Below, one piece after another: positions 6,544-13,339 of a stretch of 13,340 nt of DNA (position 1 is its first letter; each line of letters starts with the position of its first letter). The translations under genes and the position numbers were made by a program. This DNA is from Rhodospirillaceae bacterium (GTDB taxonomy: Bacteria; Pseudomonadota; Alphaproteobacteria; Rhodospirillales; 2-02-FULL-58-16). The notes under the pieces were generated by a model, which was not told the origin of the DNA, did no database searches, and worked only from the letters and a program-made list of their open reading frames with translations. The stretch is taken from assembly GCA_013349695.1 (NCBI GenBank), contig DUZD01000051.1, positions 1-13,340 of the forward strand, written 5' to 3'.

Positions 6544-7554
6544 ATGTTTACCTTCGGCATCGCCGGCGGCGAGCAGGGCTTCGAGCCGTTGCTCCTGCTG
6601 CTCCTCGCCCTGGCTCTCGAAGCCTACATCGGCGAGGCCGGCTTGTTGGCGAAGGTGGGGTGGCATCCCGCCAACGCCATCGGCGCTTCGATCCACACCC
6701 TGGACCTCAAGCTCAACCGCCAGCACCGCGGCGAACTTGACCGCGCCGTGCGCGGAGTCCTGGTGGCGGTGGTTGGAGCCGGCCTTTCCCTGGCTCTCGG
6801 CTGGGCCGTTGCCTGGCTCGGCCAGAACCATGCCTTCGGCTGGATCGTGGAGACGGTGCTGCTGGTTTTACTGCTCGATCAACGCGGCCATTACGATCGT
6901 CTCCGCGCCGTCGCCGGCAAGTTGGGCGAGCAAGGGTTGGAGCCGGCCCGAGAGGCGATGGCCCGGATCGCCGGCGACGGCGGATGTCCGGTTGACGGCC
7001 ACGGCGTCGCCCGCGCCGCCATCGAATCCTCGGCGCGGAACTTCTGCGACGAAGTGGTGGCGCTGGTTTTCTGGTACCTGCTGTTCGGCTTTCCCGGCTT
7101 TCTGGTCTGCAAGGTGGTCTCTATCATGAACGCCCGGATCGGCCACCGGACCCCCCATTACCGTGCTTTCGGCCTGACGGCGGCGCGGTTGAACGACGCG
7201 CTGGCCATGATCCCGGCGCGGCTGGCGGGGCTTTTCATCGTCATCGCCGCCCTGTTCACGCCCACCGCCAGACCTGGGCAGGCCTGGAAAATCATGCTCC
7301 GGGACGCCGGCAAATATCGCAGTTACAACGCCGGCTGGCCGATCGCCGCCGTCGCCGGCGCCTTGAACCTGACCCTTGCCGGGCCCCGCCGCCTCGCCGA
7401 ACACACCGTCGCCGAACCCTGGATCGGCGGCGGCAGCGCCCGGGCGGTGGACAAAGACATCCGCCGGGCGCTTTATCTTTATCTCGTCGCCTGCCTGGTC
7501 AACGCCATGTGGGTGGCCGCTTTCGCCGTCGTCCGCTTGGCCTTGCCGGAATGA
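6544..7554 (+). CDS. cbiB: Adenosylcobinamide-phosphate synthase CbiB/CobD (cobalamin biosynthesis)
   Basis: CbiB (CobD in the aerobic-pathway naming) attaches (R)-1-amino-2-propanol or its phosphate to adenosylcobyric acid, an inner-membrane step of cobalamin synthesis. The product is a polytopic membrane protein of about 336 aa with hydrophobic segments at its start (PLLLLLLALALEAYIGEA), near 75-105 and at 170-190, 225-240 and the C terminus. Family signatures are HPANAIGASI...LNR (41-59), ESSARNF (161-167), VVALVFWYLLFGFPG and IGHRTPHY (199-206). ATG 6544 is preferred because it starts just before the first membrane helix; TTG 6508 in the same frame would add 12 residues, and neither has a strong ribosome site. 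It is divergent from the aminotransferase gene. No cobalamin riboswitch motif was found upstream. It is an isolated cobalamin gene here. Confidence 0.92.
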   Translation: MFTFGIAGGEQGFEPLLLLLLALALEAYIGEAGLLAKVGWHPANAIGASIHTLDLKLNRQHRGELDRAVRGVLVAVVGAGLSLALGWAVAWLGQNHAFGWIVETVLLVLLLDQRGHYDRLRAVAGKLGEQGLEPAREAMARIAGDGGCPVDGHGVARAAIESSARNFCDEVVALVFWYLLFGFPGFLVCKVVSIMNARIGHRTPHYRAFGLTAARLNDALAMIPARLAGLFIVIAALFTPTARPGQAWKIMLRDAGKYRSYNAGWPIAAVAGALNLTLAGPRRLAEHTVAEPWIGGGSARAVDKDIRRALYLYLVACLVNAMWVAAFAVVRLALPE

Positions 7555-7592
7555 TACCAACGGCCGTTTACCGGGCAACGGCGATCAAGCCC

Positions 7593-8282
7593 TTAAAATG
7601 CGGCAAGAACGGCTCTCAGCGGATCGGCTTTGCCGTTGGAATATTTATTCTCCAGGACGATGGCGCGGGGGGTGGCGCCGGCGCCGTAAAAGGCTTCGTT
7701 GAGGTCCCTGCGCCGGGCCAGAACCGCCCCTTCCAGGGAAGCGCCGACGAAAGCGCCGAGTTTCGAGTTTGCGAAGGCAAGCACATCGGCGCCCAGGTTG
7801 GTGGTGGTCGAGGCTTCCACGCCCAGGCCGAACAGGCCGATGGTGATGCCGGCATCGGCGCCGAGCTTGCCCTGGCGATCCAAGATCGCCCGCAAGGCCT
7901 TGTCGTTGCGGACCACCAGAACGATCTCGGTATCCTGGAGACCGGCCTGAATGCCTAAGCTGGCGCCGCCCAGGGTGTAAAAAGCGGGATATCCCCATTT
8001 GCCGCCGCCGCCGCGGGCGATGAGAACGCCGTTGCCCGCCTCGGCGCCGACAATGAACCCGGCCTTGATCACCGTCGGCAAGACGACGACGGCCTTGGCG
8101 CCGGGGATGTGTCGGGCGAATTCCTTGAGCTCCGGGAAATCCTTGAAACGCTCGACGGTCTCCGTCGCCCGGTTCATCAGGTTGCGTGCCACCGTTGCCG
8201 GATGCTGGCGGAATTCGACGCAGGACGAAAGCCACAAAGCGCCAATGAGAACGGTGGCGGAAAAGATCGATTTATAGCGCAT
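7593..8282 (-). CDS. SYLF-domain (Ysc84/DUF500-like) lipoprotein
   Basis: The 229-aa product has a lipoprotein signal: a basic start (MRYK), a hydrophobic run and a lipobox LSSC with lipidated Cys21. The remainder is a SYLF domain: IPGAKAVVVLPTVIKAGFIVG, GNGVLIAR, WGYPAFYTLGGASLGIQAG, DTEIVLVVRNDKAL, and a C-terminal half with repeated glycine-rich beta turns (LGADAGITIGLFGLGVEAST, LGAFVGASLEGAVL). SYLF domains bind lipids or phosphoinositides in eukaryotes; bacterial members are usually periplasmic or outer-membrane proteins of unknown role. It sits 113 nt downstream of the ABC permease on the same strand, with its own possible promoter, so membership in the exporter operon is uncertain. Its start has an AGAAGCGGA ribosome site. 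Confidence 0.9.
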   Translation of the reverse strand: MRYKSIFSATVLIGALWLSSCVEFRQHPATVARNLMNRATETVERFKDFPELKEFARHIPGAKAVVVLPTVIKAGFIVGAEAGNGVLIARGGGGKWGYPAFYTLGGASLGIQAGLQDTEIVLVVRNDKALRAILDRQGKLGADAGITIGLFGLGVEASTTTNLGADVLAFANSKLGAFVGASLEGAVLARRRDLNEAFYGAGATPRAIVLENKYSNGKADPLRAVLAAF

Positions 8283-8322
8283 GGTTTCCGCTTCTCGGTG
8301 CCATCGCGGGAGAGCCCTTTGC

Positions 8323-8350
8323 CCGCGTCGGCGATCCTAGCCGAACGCGG
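8323..8350 (-). promoter_or_regulatory. Leader hairpin upstream of the SYLF gene
   Basis: On the minus strand CCGCG-T-TCGGC and GCCGA-CGCGG form a 10-bp stem with one bulged base and a 7-nt loop. It lies about 40 nt before the SYLF start. The T-rich tract (8371-8394) is on the permease side, so for minus-strand transcripts the hairpin follows the T-run and cannot be an ordinary intrinsic terminator. On the plus strand it is followed by TTTT, but no plus-strand gene ends here. Confidence 0.45.
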
Positions 8351-8394
8351 TTTTCCCGGTATAGACCGATAAAATGAAAAAAAAATTAAAAAAA

Positions 8395-9225
8395 CTATTC
8401 CCCCTGCTGCAACAAGAGGCCCTTTTCGCGGGCGGTGTGAAACATGAACAGAAAGAAAGCCCAAGACAGGGCCAGATAGACCAGGTTCAAGGCGACGGCG
8501 GCGGCGAACAAATCGACGCGGAACACCTGCTCGAAGAGCACTCCACGCATGCCTTCGAAAACATGCGCCGACGGCAAGGCCCAGGCCACCGGCCGCAGCC
8601 AGCCGGGAAGGGTGGCGATGGGGTAGTAGATGCCGCTGATCGGGCCGACCAGAAAGATGCCGAGCCAGCAAAGCGATTCCGCCCCCAACCCGTAACGCAG
8701 TACCATCGCCGAAACGATAAGTCCGACGCTCCAACCCATGATCAGCAGGTTGGCGAAAAAGGCGATCAACGGCGGCCCCAGTTGAAACACCCAGACATCG
8801 AAAAATGGCAAGGCCAGAAAGGCCGCCGGAGTGACGCTGATGGTTGTGCGGATGAAGCTCATGATCAGCAGCGAGGAAACCAACTCGCAAGGACGCAAGG
8901 GGCTGACGAAAAGCTGGCCCAGGTTGCGCGACCATATCTCCTCGATGAACGAAAGAGCGACCCCAAGGTTGGACCGGAACAGCACGTCCCAGAGCAGAAC
9001 CGCGCTGATCAGGACCGCCGATGCTTGCGCCACCCAAGTGGAGTGATCGAGGAAGAAAGTGGTGATGAACCCCCACAGCATCATTTGCATCGTCGGCCAG
9101 TAGGCGAGCTCGAGCAGCCGCGGCCATGACCGCCGCAAAACATAAAGGTGCCTGAGCAACAGAGCCGCCACCCGCCGCCATGAGAACATTTCGCGGGCGG
9201 CGATGATGTCCGATGCGCCGCTCAT
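8395..9225 (-). CDS. ABC-2 type transporter permease
   Basis: The 276-aa product has the ABC-2 exporter pattern: a cytoplasmic N-terminal segment with an arginine-rich coupling region (RRVAALLLRHLYVLRRSWPR), then about six membrane helices, including ELAYWPTMQMMLWGFITTFF, LLWDVLFRSNLGVALSF and the C-terminal LVYLALSWAFFLFMF. The motif GPISGIYYPIATLPGWLRPV before the last helices is typical of the family (a Y-P-loop ahead of LPxWLxP). Its ATG overlaps the ATPase stop by 4 nt (ATGA), so the two are co-translated. Substrate is not predictable from the sequence; drug, polysaccharide or lipid export are all possible. The T-rich run directly after its stop may help end the transcript. Confidence 0.9.
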   Translation of the reverse strand: MSGASDIIAAREMFSWRRVAALLLRHLYVLRRSWPRLLELAYWPTMQMMLWGFITTFFLDHSTWVAQASAVLISAVLLWDVLFRSNLGVALSFIEEIWSRNLGQLFVSPLRPCELVSSLLIMSFIRTTISVTPAAFLALPFFDVWVFQLGPPLIAFFANLLIMGWSVGLIVSAMVLRYGLGAESLCWLGIFLVGPISGIYYPIATLPGWLRPVAWALPSAHVFEGMRGVLFEQVFRVDLFAAAVALNLVYLALSWAFFLFMFHTAREKGLLLQQGE

Positions 9226-10001
9226 TGCGCCACCGCCGAGAAGTCTTTGCCGGCGACGCCGCCCGGCTCGCGGGCGATGCTGAGGAAGACGTCTTCCAGG
9301 TTGCTTTTTCCGTGGCGTCCGATCAACTCCGCCGCCGTTCCCCGCTCGACAATGCGGCCATCGCGCATGATCAAGATATGGTCGCAGAGCCGCTCGACCT
9401 CGGCCATGTTGTGCGAGGCCAAAATGATGGTCGCCCCGGTGCGCCGCCGCCAGTTTTCCAGGTAAGAGCGCACCCAGTCGCCGGTATCGGGATCGAGGGA
9501 CGCGGTCGGCTCGTCCAGCAGCAACAAACGGGGCTCGTTGAGGAGCGCCTTGGCCAGCGCCACCCGGGTTTTCTGGCCGGCCGAAAGTTCGCCCGTCGGG
9601 CGGTTGAGAAAGGCGGTGATCTCCAGGTCCCGGGCGAGTGTCCGCAGCCGTTCCGGTATTCGGTCGAGGCCATAGAGATGGGCATAGACGGTCAGGTTCT
9701 CGGCGACGCTCAGACGGCGCGGCAGGTCCACATAGGGAGACGAGAAGTTCATCCGCCCAAGCACCCGGTGGCGGTGACGGAAAATGTTCTCGCCGAACAC
9801 CGTGACCGTGCCCGAAGTCGGCAGAAGCAAGCCCAGTAAAATGGATAGTGTCGTCGTCTTGCCGGCGCCGTTGCCGCCGACGAGCGCCGTCGTCGACAAC
9901 GGAAGAACTTCAAAAGAAATTCGCTCGACGGCCCCGACCTCGCCAAAACGCTTGGTTAGGTTGTCGACAATGACAACGGGGGAAGCGGAGGCTTCTGTCA
10001 T
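9222..10001 (-). CDS. ABC transporter ATP-binding protein
   Basis: The 259-aa ATPase powers the adjacent ABC-2 permease. It has Walker A GGNGAGKTT (42-50), a Q-loop position replaced by the NFSS stretch near 85-88, signature LSAGQKT (139-145), Walker B LLLLDEP (159-165) with a D-loop SLDP, and switch histidine His197. Walker A begins GGNG rather than the more usual GPNG, and the signature reads LSAGQ instead of LSGGQ; both are seen in active ABC-2 ATPases. The C terminus has the SNLEDVFLSIARE motif typical of this group. It is first of the two overlapping exporter genes. Its start codon lies 20 nt from the 318-bp mobile element, which therefore occupies the region where its promoter would be expected. 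Confidence 0.94.
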   Translation of the reverse strand: MTEASASPVVIVDNLTKRFGEVGAVERISFEVLPLSTTALVGGNGAGKTTTLSILLGLLLPTSGTVTVFGENIFRHRHRVLGRMNFSSPYVDLPRRLSVAENLTVYAHLYGLDRIPERLRTLARDLEITAFLNRPTGELSAGQKTRVALAKALLNEPRLLLLDEPTASLDPDTGDWVRSYLENWRRRTGATIILASHNMAEVERLCDHILIMRDGRIVERGTAAELIGRHGKSNLEDVFLSIAREPGGVAGKDFSAVAQ

Positions 10002-10052
10002 GGATTTTCCGCCTTCTTAAGAGCCTGTTTGGGAAGTTCATCATGGGTTGCG

Positions 10053-10201
10053 TTGACCTGGGAAGCGCGAGTGCTGGGAGCGGATGCGCCGGCGATTTTG
10101 GCCCATGCCAAATGGTTGGCACTTTGGCCCATGCCAAATGGTTGGCAATGCCGGGACATCATCAAGCATTCGCGACGCGGCAATCGCGCTTCCCAGGCCA
10201 A
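10053..10201. repeat. First palindromic module of the MITE, related to the window-end repeat
   Basis: The arms TTGACCTGGGAAGCGCGA (10053-10070) and TCGCGCTTCCCAGGCCAA (10184-10201) pair with one mismatch in 18. Between them, 10077-10096 matches 13282-13301 at 19 of 20 bases and 10144-10178 matches 13296-13330 at 29 of 35. In the end repeat these two blocks overlap at GGCGAT; here they are 53 bp apart, the gap being filled by the tandem repeat listed separately. Confidence 0.75.
10097..10148. repeat. 26-bp tandem repeat (two units)
   Basis: Units 10097-10122 and 10123-10148 are identical except for the last base. Each holds two overlapping hairpins: TTTGGC-CCAT-GCCAAA and TGCCAA-ATGG-TTGGCA, which share the GCCAA strand and so exclude each other. 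There are only two copies with no spacers, so this is not a CRISPR array. Confidence 0.9.
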
Positions 10202-10209
10202 CCCGAAGG

Positions 10210-10307
10210 GCCGCGTTTACAAGGTCTTGGGCGTCGCCAGCCGCCGTTTGCGATGCTCCAGCATCGCGGCACGCCACCTTCCTAGCCCAAGACCTTGTAA
10301 ACGCGGC
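10210..10307. repeat. Second palindromic module of the MITE (23-bp perfect stem)
   Basis: Bases 10210-10232 and 10285-10307 are perfect 23-bp reverse complements (GCCGCGTTTACAAGG... and its partner). Inside the 52-nt loop GCGATGC-TCCA-GCATCGC (10250-10267) makes a further perfect 7-bp stem, and GGCGT/ACGCC can pair between them. The whole would fold into one long rod in RNA or single-stranded DNA. Confidence 0.9.
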
Positions 10308-10353
10308 GCAATCCGTGATGAACTTCCCAAACAGGCTCTAAGGAATAAGGCGT

Positions 10354-11655
10354 TTATTCCATTCCCTCTTCTTCTTCGCTTTCGCTGCGCTCCATCCGCC
10401 GTTTTAGCCGCAACAGCTCCCGTCTGCGGATGTCCTCGGCGATCAAGTTCTCGACATAGCGTCCCTGATAATACGAGATGCCCACCGACTGGCCGAAATC
10501 GACGGCCTCCCGATCGTCGACACTAGAGAGGATGATCCGGTTGCCGCCGGCCCGCCTGACCAGCTCGCGGATTTGCTGGTGCATCGTCTCGCCGCGGTCG
10601 ATCATGTCGGAATGCCAGACAAGTTTCACAAGATTGGCGCCCAGCCGTTCGCGGTCGATCATCGCCAACGTATGGTGGGTCATGCCGTCAATGCAAATGC
10701 GATAGCCTTTTTCCTGGACGAACTCGCGGGCGAACAGATAGGAGCCGAGATCGGCGAAAATATCGAGATTCTGCAATTCGATAATCATGGCGCCGCGGCG
10801 GCCGGCGCTGACGTTGGCGTCGAAAGTCTGAAATTCTTCCGACAGCAAGGTGGAGACGTTAAGGTTGAAACTGATGTCGCCGGAAACGCTGGCATTGTCG
10901 GTTTTGTTCAACATGGCCAGCATGCGGCGATCCAGCGTTTGGGTCAGATGTTGGAACAGCCAGCGATTGGACGCAAGGTTGACGCCCGGCAGCAAGGTCT
11001 CGCGCAAGTCATCGATGGAAATAAACATCTCGCTGAAAAACTGTTCGGGAACCATGTTCGTATCGACTTTGCAGATATATTGGCGGCGCACCATATTGGA
11101 AAGATCGGTGCGCGCCAAGGCGGTCTCGACCCGGCCCAATATTTCGGGCGTCATGGGTTCGCCTTCTTTTTGTTTGGCCTTGAGCAGGGACCGGGTGTCC
11201 CTGCGGCCGCGGGTTTTCTCCTCTCGTCTTTGCTCCACGTCCACCAGCCGCTGGACCAGGTGCAGGATTTCATCGAATTCCTTTTCGGCGTCGTACCAGG
11301 TGGCGAATTCGGCGCCACTTCCCTGTTTCTCATCGGCCAGGGGATCGTCACTGAAAAGAAACCGGACTTTCCGCACCGCGGTTTCTACCTGTGGCCGCGC
11401 TTCATTCTTGTAGACGAAAAAGAGATCCGAGCTTTTCAACGAAAAAAGTTGCCCATTCATCGCCTTGACCATGACTTCGAAGTTGTTGGCGGCGGTGCGG
11501 ATATGCTGCTCGCGGCGGTTGATCGGCCTCAGCTTTGAAAGATGGACGTGAACGGCTTTGCGCCCACCTTTGTGCTTCTCCAGACGGTGGATGTAGTCCA
11601 ACAACAGGTTTTCCTGGCTGGGCAGCCGTTTGACGCTTTCCGGTGATGTCGCCAT
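10354..11655 (-). CDS. Degenerate GGDEF-like/EAL-like protein, paralogue 2
   Basis: The 433-aa product aligns along its whole length with the next gene upstream. Residues about 15-105 (HVHLSKLRPINR, then HIRTAANNFEVMV and a SSDLFFVYK stretch) have the spacing of a GGDEF fold but no GGDEF motif. A charged linker follows (EEKTRGRRDTRSLLKAK). From about 190 an EAL-like domain can be traced: EMF (209-211) stands where EAL is expected, then FNLNVST (Asn264), IIELQ (Glu293), IDGM (Asp323), VKLVW (Lys344) and YYQG (Gln397). The DDFG and AEGVE motifs that complete the metal site are missing. The C terminus is basic then acidic (SESEEEEGME). It is probably a non-catalytic c-di-GMP receptor or scaffold; no membrane segment is seen. 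ATG 11655 is preferred to GTG 11679 because it mirrors MATP in the paralogue. It ends 16 nt before the MITE. Confidence 0.75.
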   Translation of the reverse strand: MATSPESVKRLPSQENLLLDYIHRLEKHKGGRKAVHVHLSKLRPINRREQHIRTAANNFEVMVKAMNGQLFSLKSSDLFFVYKNEARPQVETAVRKVRFLFSDDPLADEKQGSGAEFATWYDAEKEFDEILHLVQRLVDVEQRREEKTRGRRDTRSLLKAKQKEGEPMTPEILGRVETALARTDLSNMVRRQYICKVDTNMVPEQFFSEMFISIDDLRETLLPGVNLASNRWLFQHLTQTLDRRMLAMLNKTDNASVSGDISFNLNVSTLLSEEFQTFDANVSAGRRGAMIIELQNLDIFADLGSYLFAREFVQEKGYRICIDGMTHHTLAMIDRERLGANLVKLVWHSDMIDRGETMHQQIRELVRRAGGNRIILSSVDDREAVDFGQSVGISYYQGRYVENLIAEDIRRRELLRLKRRMERSESEEEEGME

Positions 11656-11718
11656 GATTTCAGTTACAACCCTTGTCACGTTGATCTTGGAAGAAACCGC
11701 CCATACTCGCCGGCGCCG

Positions 11719-12975
11719 TCATAAGATGCCCTTGCTGATCATGGCTTCGACGAGAGTATCGATGAAATGGCCTTGGAAACGGGTTACGCCAAGGGACAAT
11801 GCCCACTTCACGGCCTCTTCGCAATCGACGCGCGCCAGGATGACCTTTTCCTTGCCGGTGTTTTCCACCACATCGCGTATTTCCGCGATCCGCTCGTCCG
11901 GCATCTCGCCGAGAAATTCCGCCAGCCAGTTTATCTTGACATAATCCGCCATCAACTGGCCAGGATCGAAGTACTGGAACGTGAGCGGGGTCATTCCGTC
12001 GATGAGAGCCCGATAGCCCTGATCCTGTAATGTTTCGCGAGCGTAGTGAAAGGCCTGCAAGTCGGCAAAGATGTCGATGAGCTGCAATTCGATCACCACC
12101 CGCCGGGTGTTGTCGCCAACGCTACGGTGGAAGTGCTGGAAATCGCCCGCCAAAACGGTGCTGATGTTAAGATTGATGCTGATCGATTCCGACAGTTTGG
12201 CGAAATTCTTGCGCGCCACCACCGCCAGCAGCCGCCGGTCAAGGGTTTCGGTAAGATACTGGAACAGCCATGTGTCGCTGAACAGGTTGATGTCGGGCGA
12301 CATTCGCTTTTGCAGGCCGGCGATGGCGACGTAATGCTCGCGAAACAAAACCTCGCCCTTGGCGCCGGAAAAAACTTCGACCGCTGTTTGCTGGCGGATC
12401 AGATCGGCGATGCGAACACCCTGGAGTTTGTGATTGATCACCGACAAGTTGCCGGGTTCGAGAGGTTTGCCCCGCAACAAATTGACGGCCGTGCCGGCCC
12501 TGCTTTTTGCTTTCTTCCGCCGGCGTTTCGCCGCCTCTTCGACGAGCTTGCCGATGGTCGAAAGAAAGCCGGTGAAATCCGCTGCTTGCGACAGATCGCG
12601 CCAAGTGGTGAATCGGTCATCAAGCGATCCCGCTTCGCCAAAGGTCAACGGGTCCTCGTTGAACAGCGCCCGCACCTTGTCTATCACCGGATCGATTTCC
12701 TCGATTGGAACCTCCCTGCAAAGGAGAATCAAATCGACGTTGGAAAGCTGGAACAGCGTGGTCTCGCGGTTGTTGACCAGGTCGTCGAAACAGCGTGCCG
12801 CGATATTGATGAAATGAGGTTTTCGGTTGCTCGCCCTGAGGCCGGACAAATGAACGTGGACGCAAAAGAGGCCCTTCAGGTTGCCTTTGAGGCGGCGAAG
12901 ATGGCTGAGCAGTAAATTGTCTTCGTTTGTCGTTTCATGGCCAGGCGTTGCCATGGCGCTACCGGTATCGGCCAT
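11719..12975 (-). CDS. Degenerate GGDEF-like/EAL-like protein, paralogue 1
   Basis: The 418-aa product has the same layout as its downstream neighbour: NEDNLLLSHLRRL, then CVHVHLSGLRASNRK and FQLSNVDLILLCRE in a GGDEF-like N-terminal domain, a strongly basic linker (KRRRKKAKSR, about 151-160), and an EAL-like C-terminal domain with EHY (213-215) in place of EAL, INLNIST (Asn268), VIELQ (Glu296), IDGM (Asp326), VKINW (Lys347) and RFQG (Gln401). The shared core string IFADL and WLFQYLTETLDRRLLAV show close paralogy with the second gene. Key metal ligands of DDFG and AEGVE are lost. ATG 12975 has TAGG spaced 6-7 nt upstream; ATG 12954 is a possible shorter start. It is the first gene of the pair, with 63 nt to the next start. 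Its function is unknown; c-di-GMP binding is the best guess. Confidence 0.75.
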   Translation of the reverse strand: MADTGSAMATPGHETTNEDNLLLSHLRRLKGNLKGLFCVHVHLSGLRASNRKPHFINIAARCFDDLVNNRETTLFQLSNVDLILLCREVPIEEIDPVIDKVRALFNEDPLTFGEAGSLDDRFTTWRDLSQAADFTGFLSTIGKLVEEAAKRRRKKAKSRAGTAVNLLRGKPLEPGNLSVINHKLQGVRIADLIRQQTAVEVFSGAKGEVLFREHYVAIAGLQKRMSPDINLFSDTWLFQYLTETLDRRLLAVVARKNFAKLSESISINLNISTVLAGDFQHFHRSVGDNTRRVVIELQLIDIFADLQAFHYARETLQDQGYRALIDGMTPLTFQYFDPGQLMADYVKINWLAEFLGEMPDERIAEIRDVVENTGKEKVILARVDCEEAVKWALSLGVTRFQGHFIDTLVEAMISKGIL

Positions 12976-13220
12976 CTTCAACCTACTGAGTTTTTGCCAA
13001 GAACGATCTTACCAATAAACGTAAGGGATAAACCGTTAATCAGACTTAAACATCCGGCCAGAGCCTCGCGGCAAGGAGCATTCCCCCGCTCCTCCGCGAG
13101 CGTCTGTTTTTGCAAACTTCAGCTTCTCGGAGTTGGATCGAATGAACAACCTCCCGAAACATCGCATCTAGCGTCCCGACTTTCACATATGTTACTCGAA
13201 CGGATGCCATATGTTGAAGA
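12976..13220 (-). promoter_or_regulatory. Leader region of the EAL-like pair with a bulged hairpin
   Basis: No convincing gene lies in these 245 bases. CTCGCGG-CA-AGGAGC (13065-13079) pairs with GCTCCT-CCGCGAG (13088-13100): 13 bp with a 2-nt bulge and an 8-nt loop. On the plus strand a TTTTT run follows (13107-13111), so it could also be a terminator for transcripts entering from that direction. Bases 13000-13050 are AT-rich and could hold the promoter of the EAL-like pair, but no good -35/-10 pair stands out. CATATGTT occurs twice (13186-13193 and 13208-13215), 22 nt apart. Confidence 0.4.
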
Positions 13221-13339
13221 GGCTAGTACACCCCGGCGGGATTCCTGACCCCATACGATCGCTTTTCCCGCTCTCCCGGTAGGAGCGGACGCGCCGGCGA
13301 TGCGGGTACATCGTCAAGCGTTCTCGACGCCCCGGGAGA
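13221..13339. repeat. Window-end inverted repeat, right copy (119 bp)
   Basis: Exact reverse complement of 1-119. Within it CCGCTC-TCCCGGTAG-GAGCGG (13269-13289) can form a 6-bp hairpin. The block GGTAGGAGCGGACGCGCCGG resembles the GTAG-plus-GC-stem head of REP elements known from Pseudomonas and Xanthomonas, though the stem is imperfect. The part from 13282 to 13330 is related to the inside of the 318-bp MITE. The inner edge abuts the EAL-pair leader region, not a coding sequence. Confidence 0.9.

Larger units (their letters stand above)
10021..10338. mobile_element. 318-bp MITE-like element with inverted ends and TAA target duplication
   Basis: The ends GAGCCTGTTTGGGAAGTTCA (10021-10040) and its reverse complement (10319-10338) match perfectly; the match runs 23 bp and continues at about 31 of 33. 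The element is flanked by TAA on both sides (10018-10020 and 10339-10341). The 3-bp TNA target duplication and GAGCCTGTTT-like ends are those of IS5-family elements of the IS1031 type (inference from known family features). No transposase is encoded, so it would move only with help from a full-length relative. Inside are an arm pair at 10053-10070/10184-10201, a perfect 23-bp pair at 10210-10232/10285-10307 and a 7-bp hairpin at 10250-10267. It occupies the gap between the ABC ATPase start and the end of the EAL-like gene. Confidence 0.85.

Noticed and set aside
6259..6831. Extension of the aminotransferase frame upstream to give a 467-aa protein
   Set aside because: The class IV fold starts at MLVHLNGE with its own ribosome site; the upstream residues show no family similarity and part of the frame is antisense to cbiB.
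8371..8394. Intrinsic terminator after the ABC permease
   Set aside because: There is a strong T-rich tract on the minus strand after the stop, but no convincing GC stem directly before it.
8374..9129. 251-codon plus-strand frame opposite the ABC permease
   Set aside because: Antisense shadow of a membrane protein with a clear ABC-2 pattern; the frame is Gln/Arg/Asp-rich and has no ribosome site.
10097..10148. CRISPR array
   Set aside because: Two directly adjacent units with no spacers and no cas genes in the window.
12937..13248. 103-codon plus-strand frame over the EAL-pair leader
   Set aside because: Starts inside the antisense of the EAL-like gene, runs into the end repeat and shows no recognisable domain or ribosome site.
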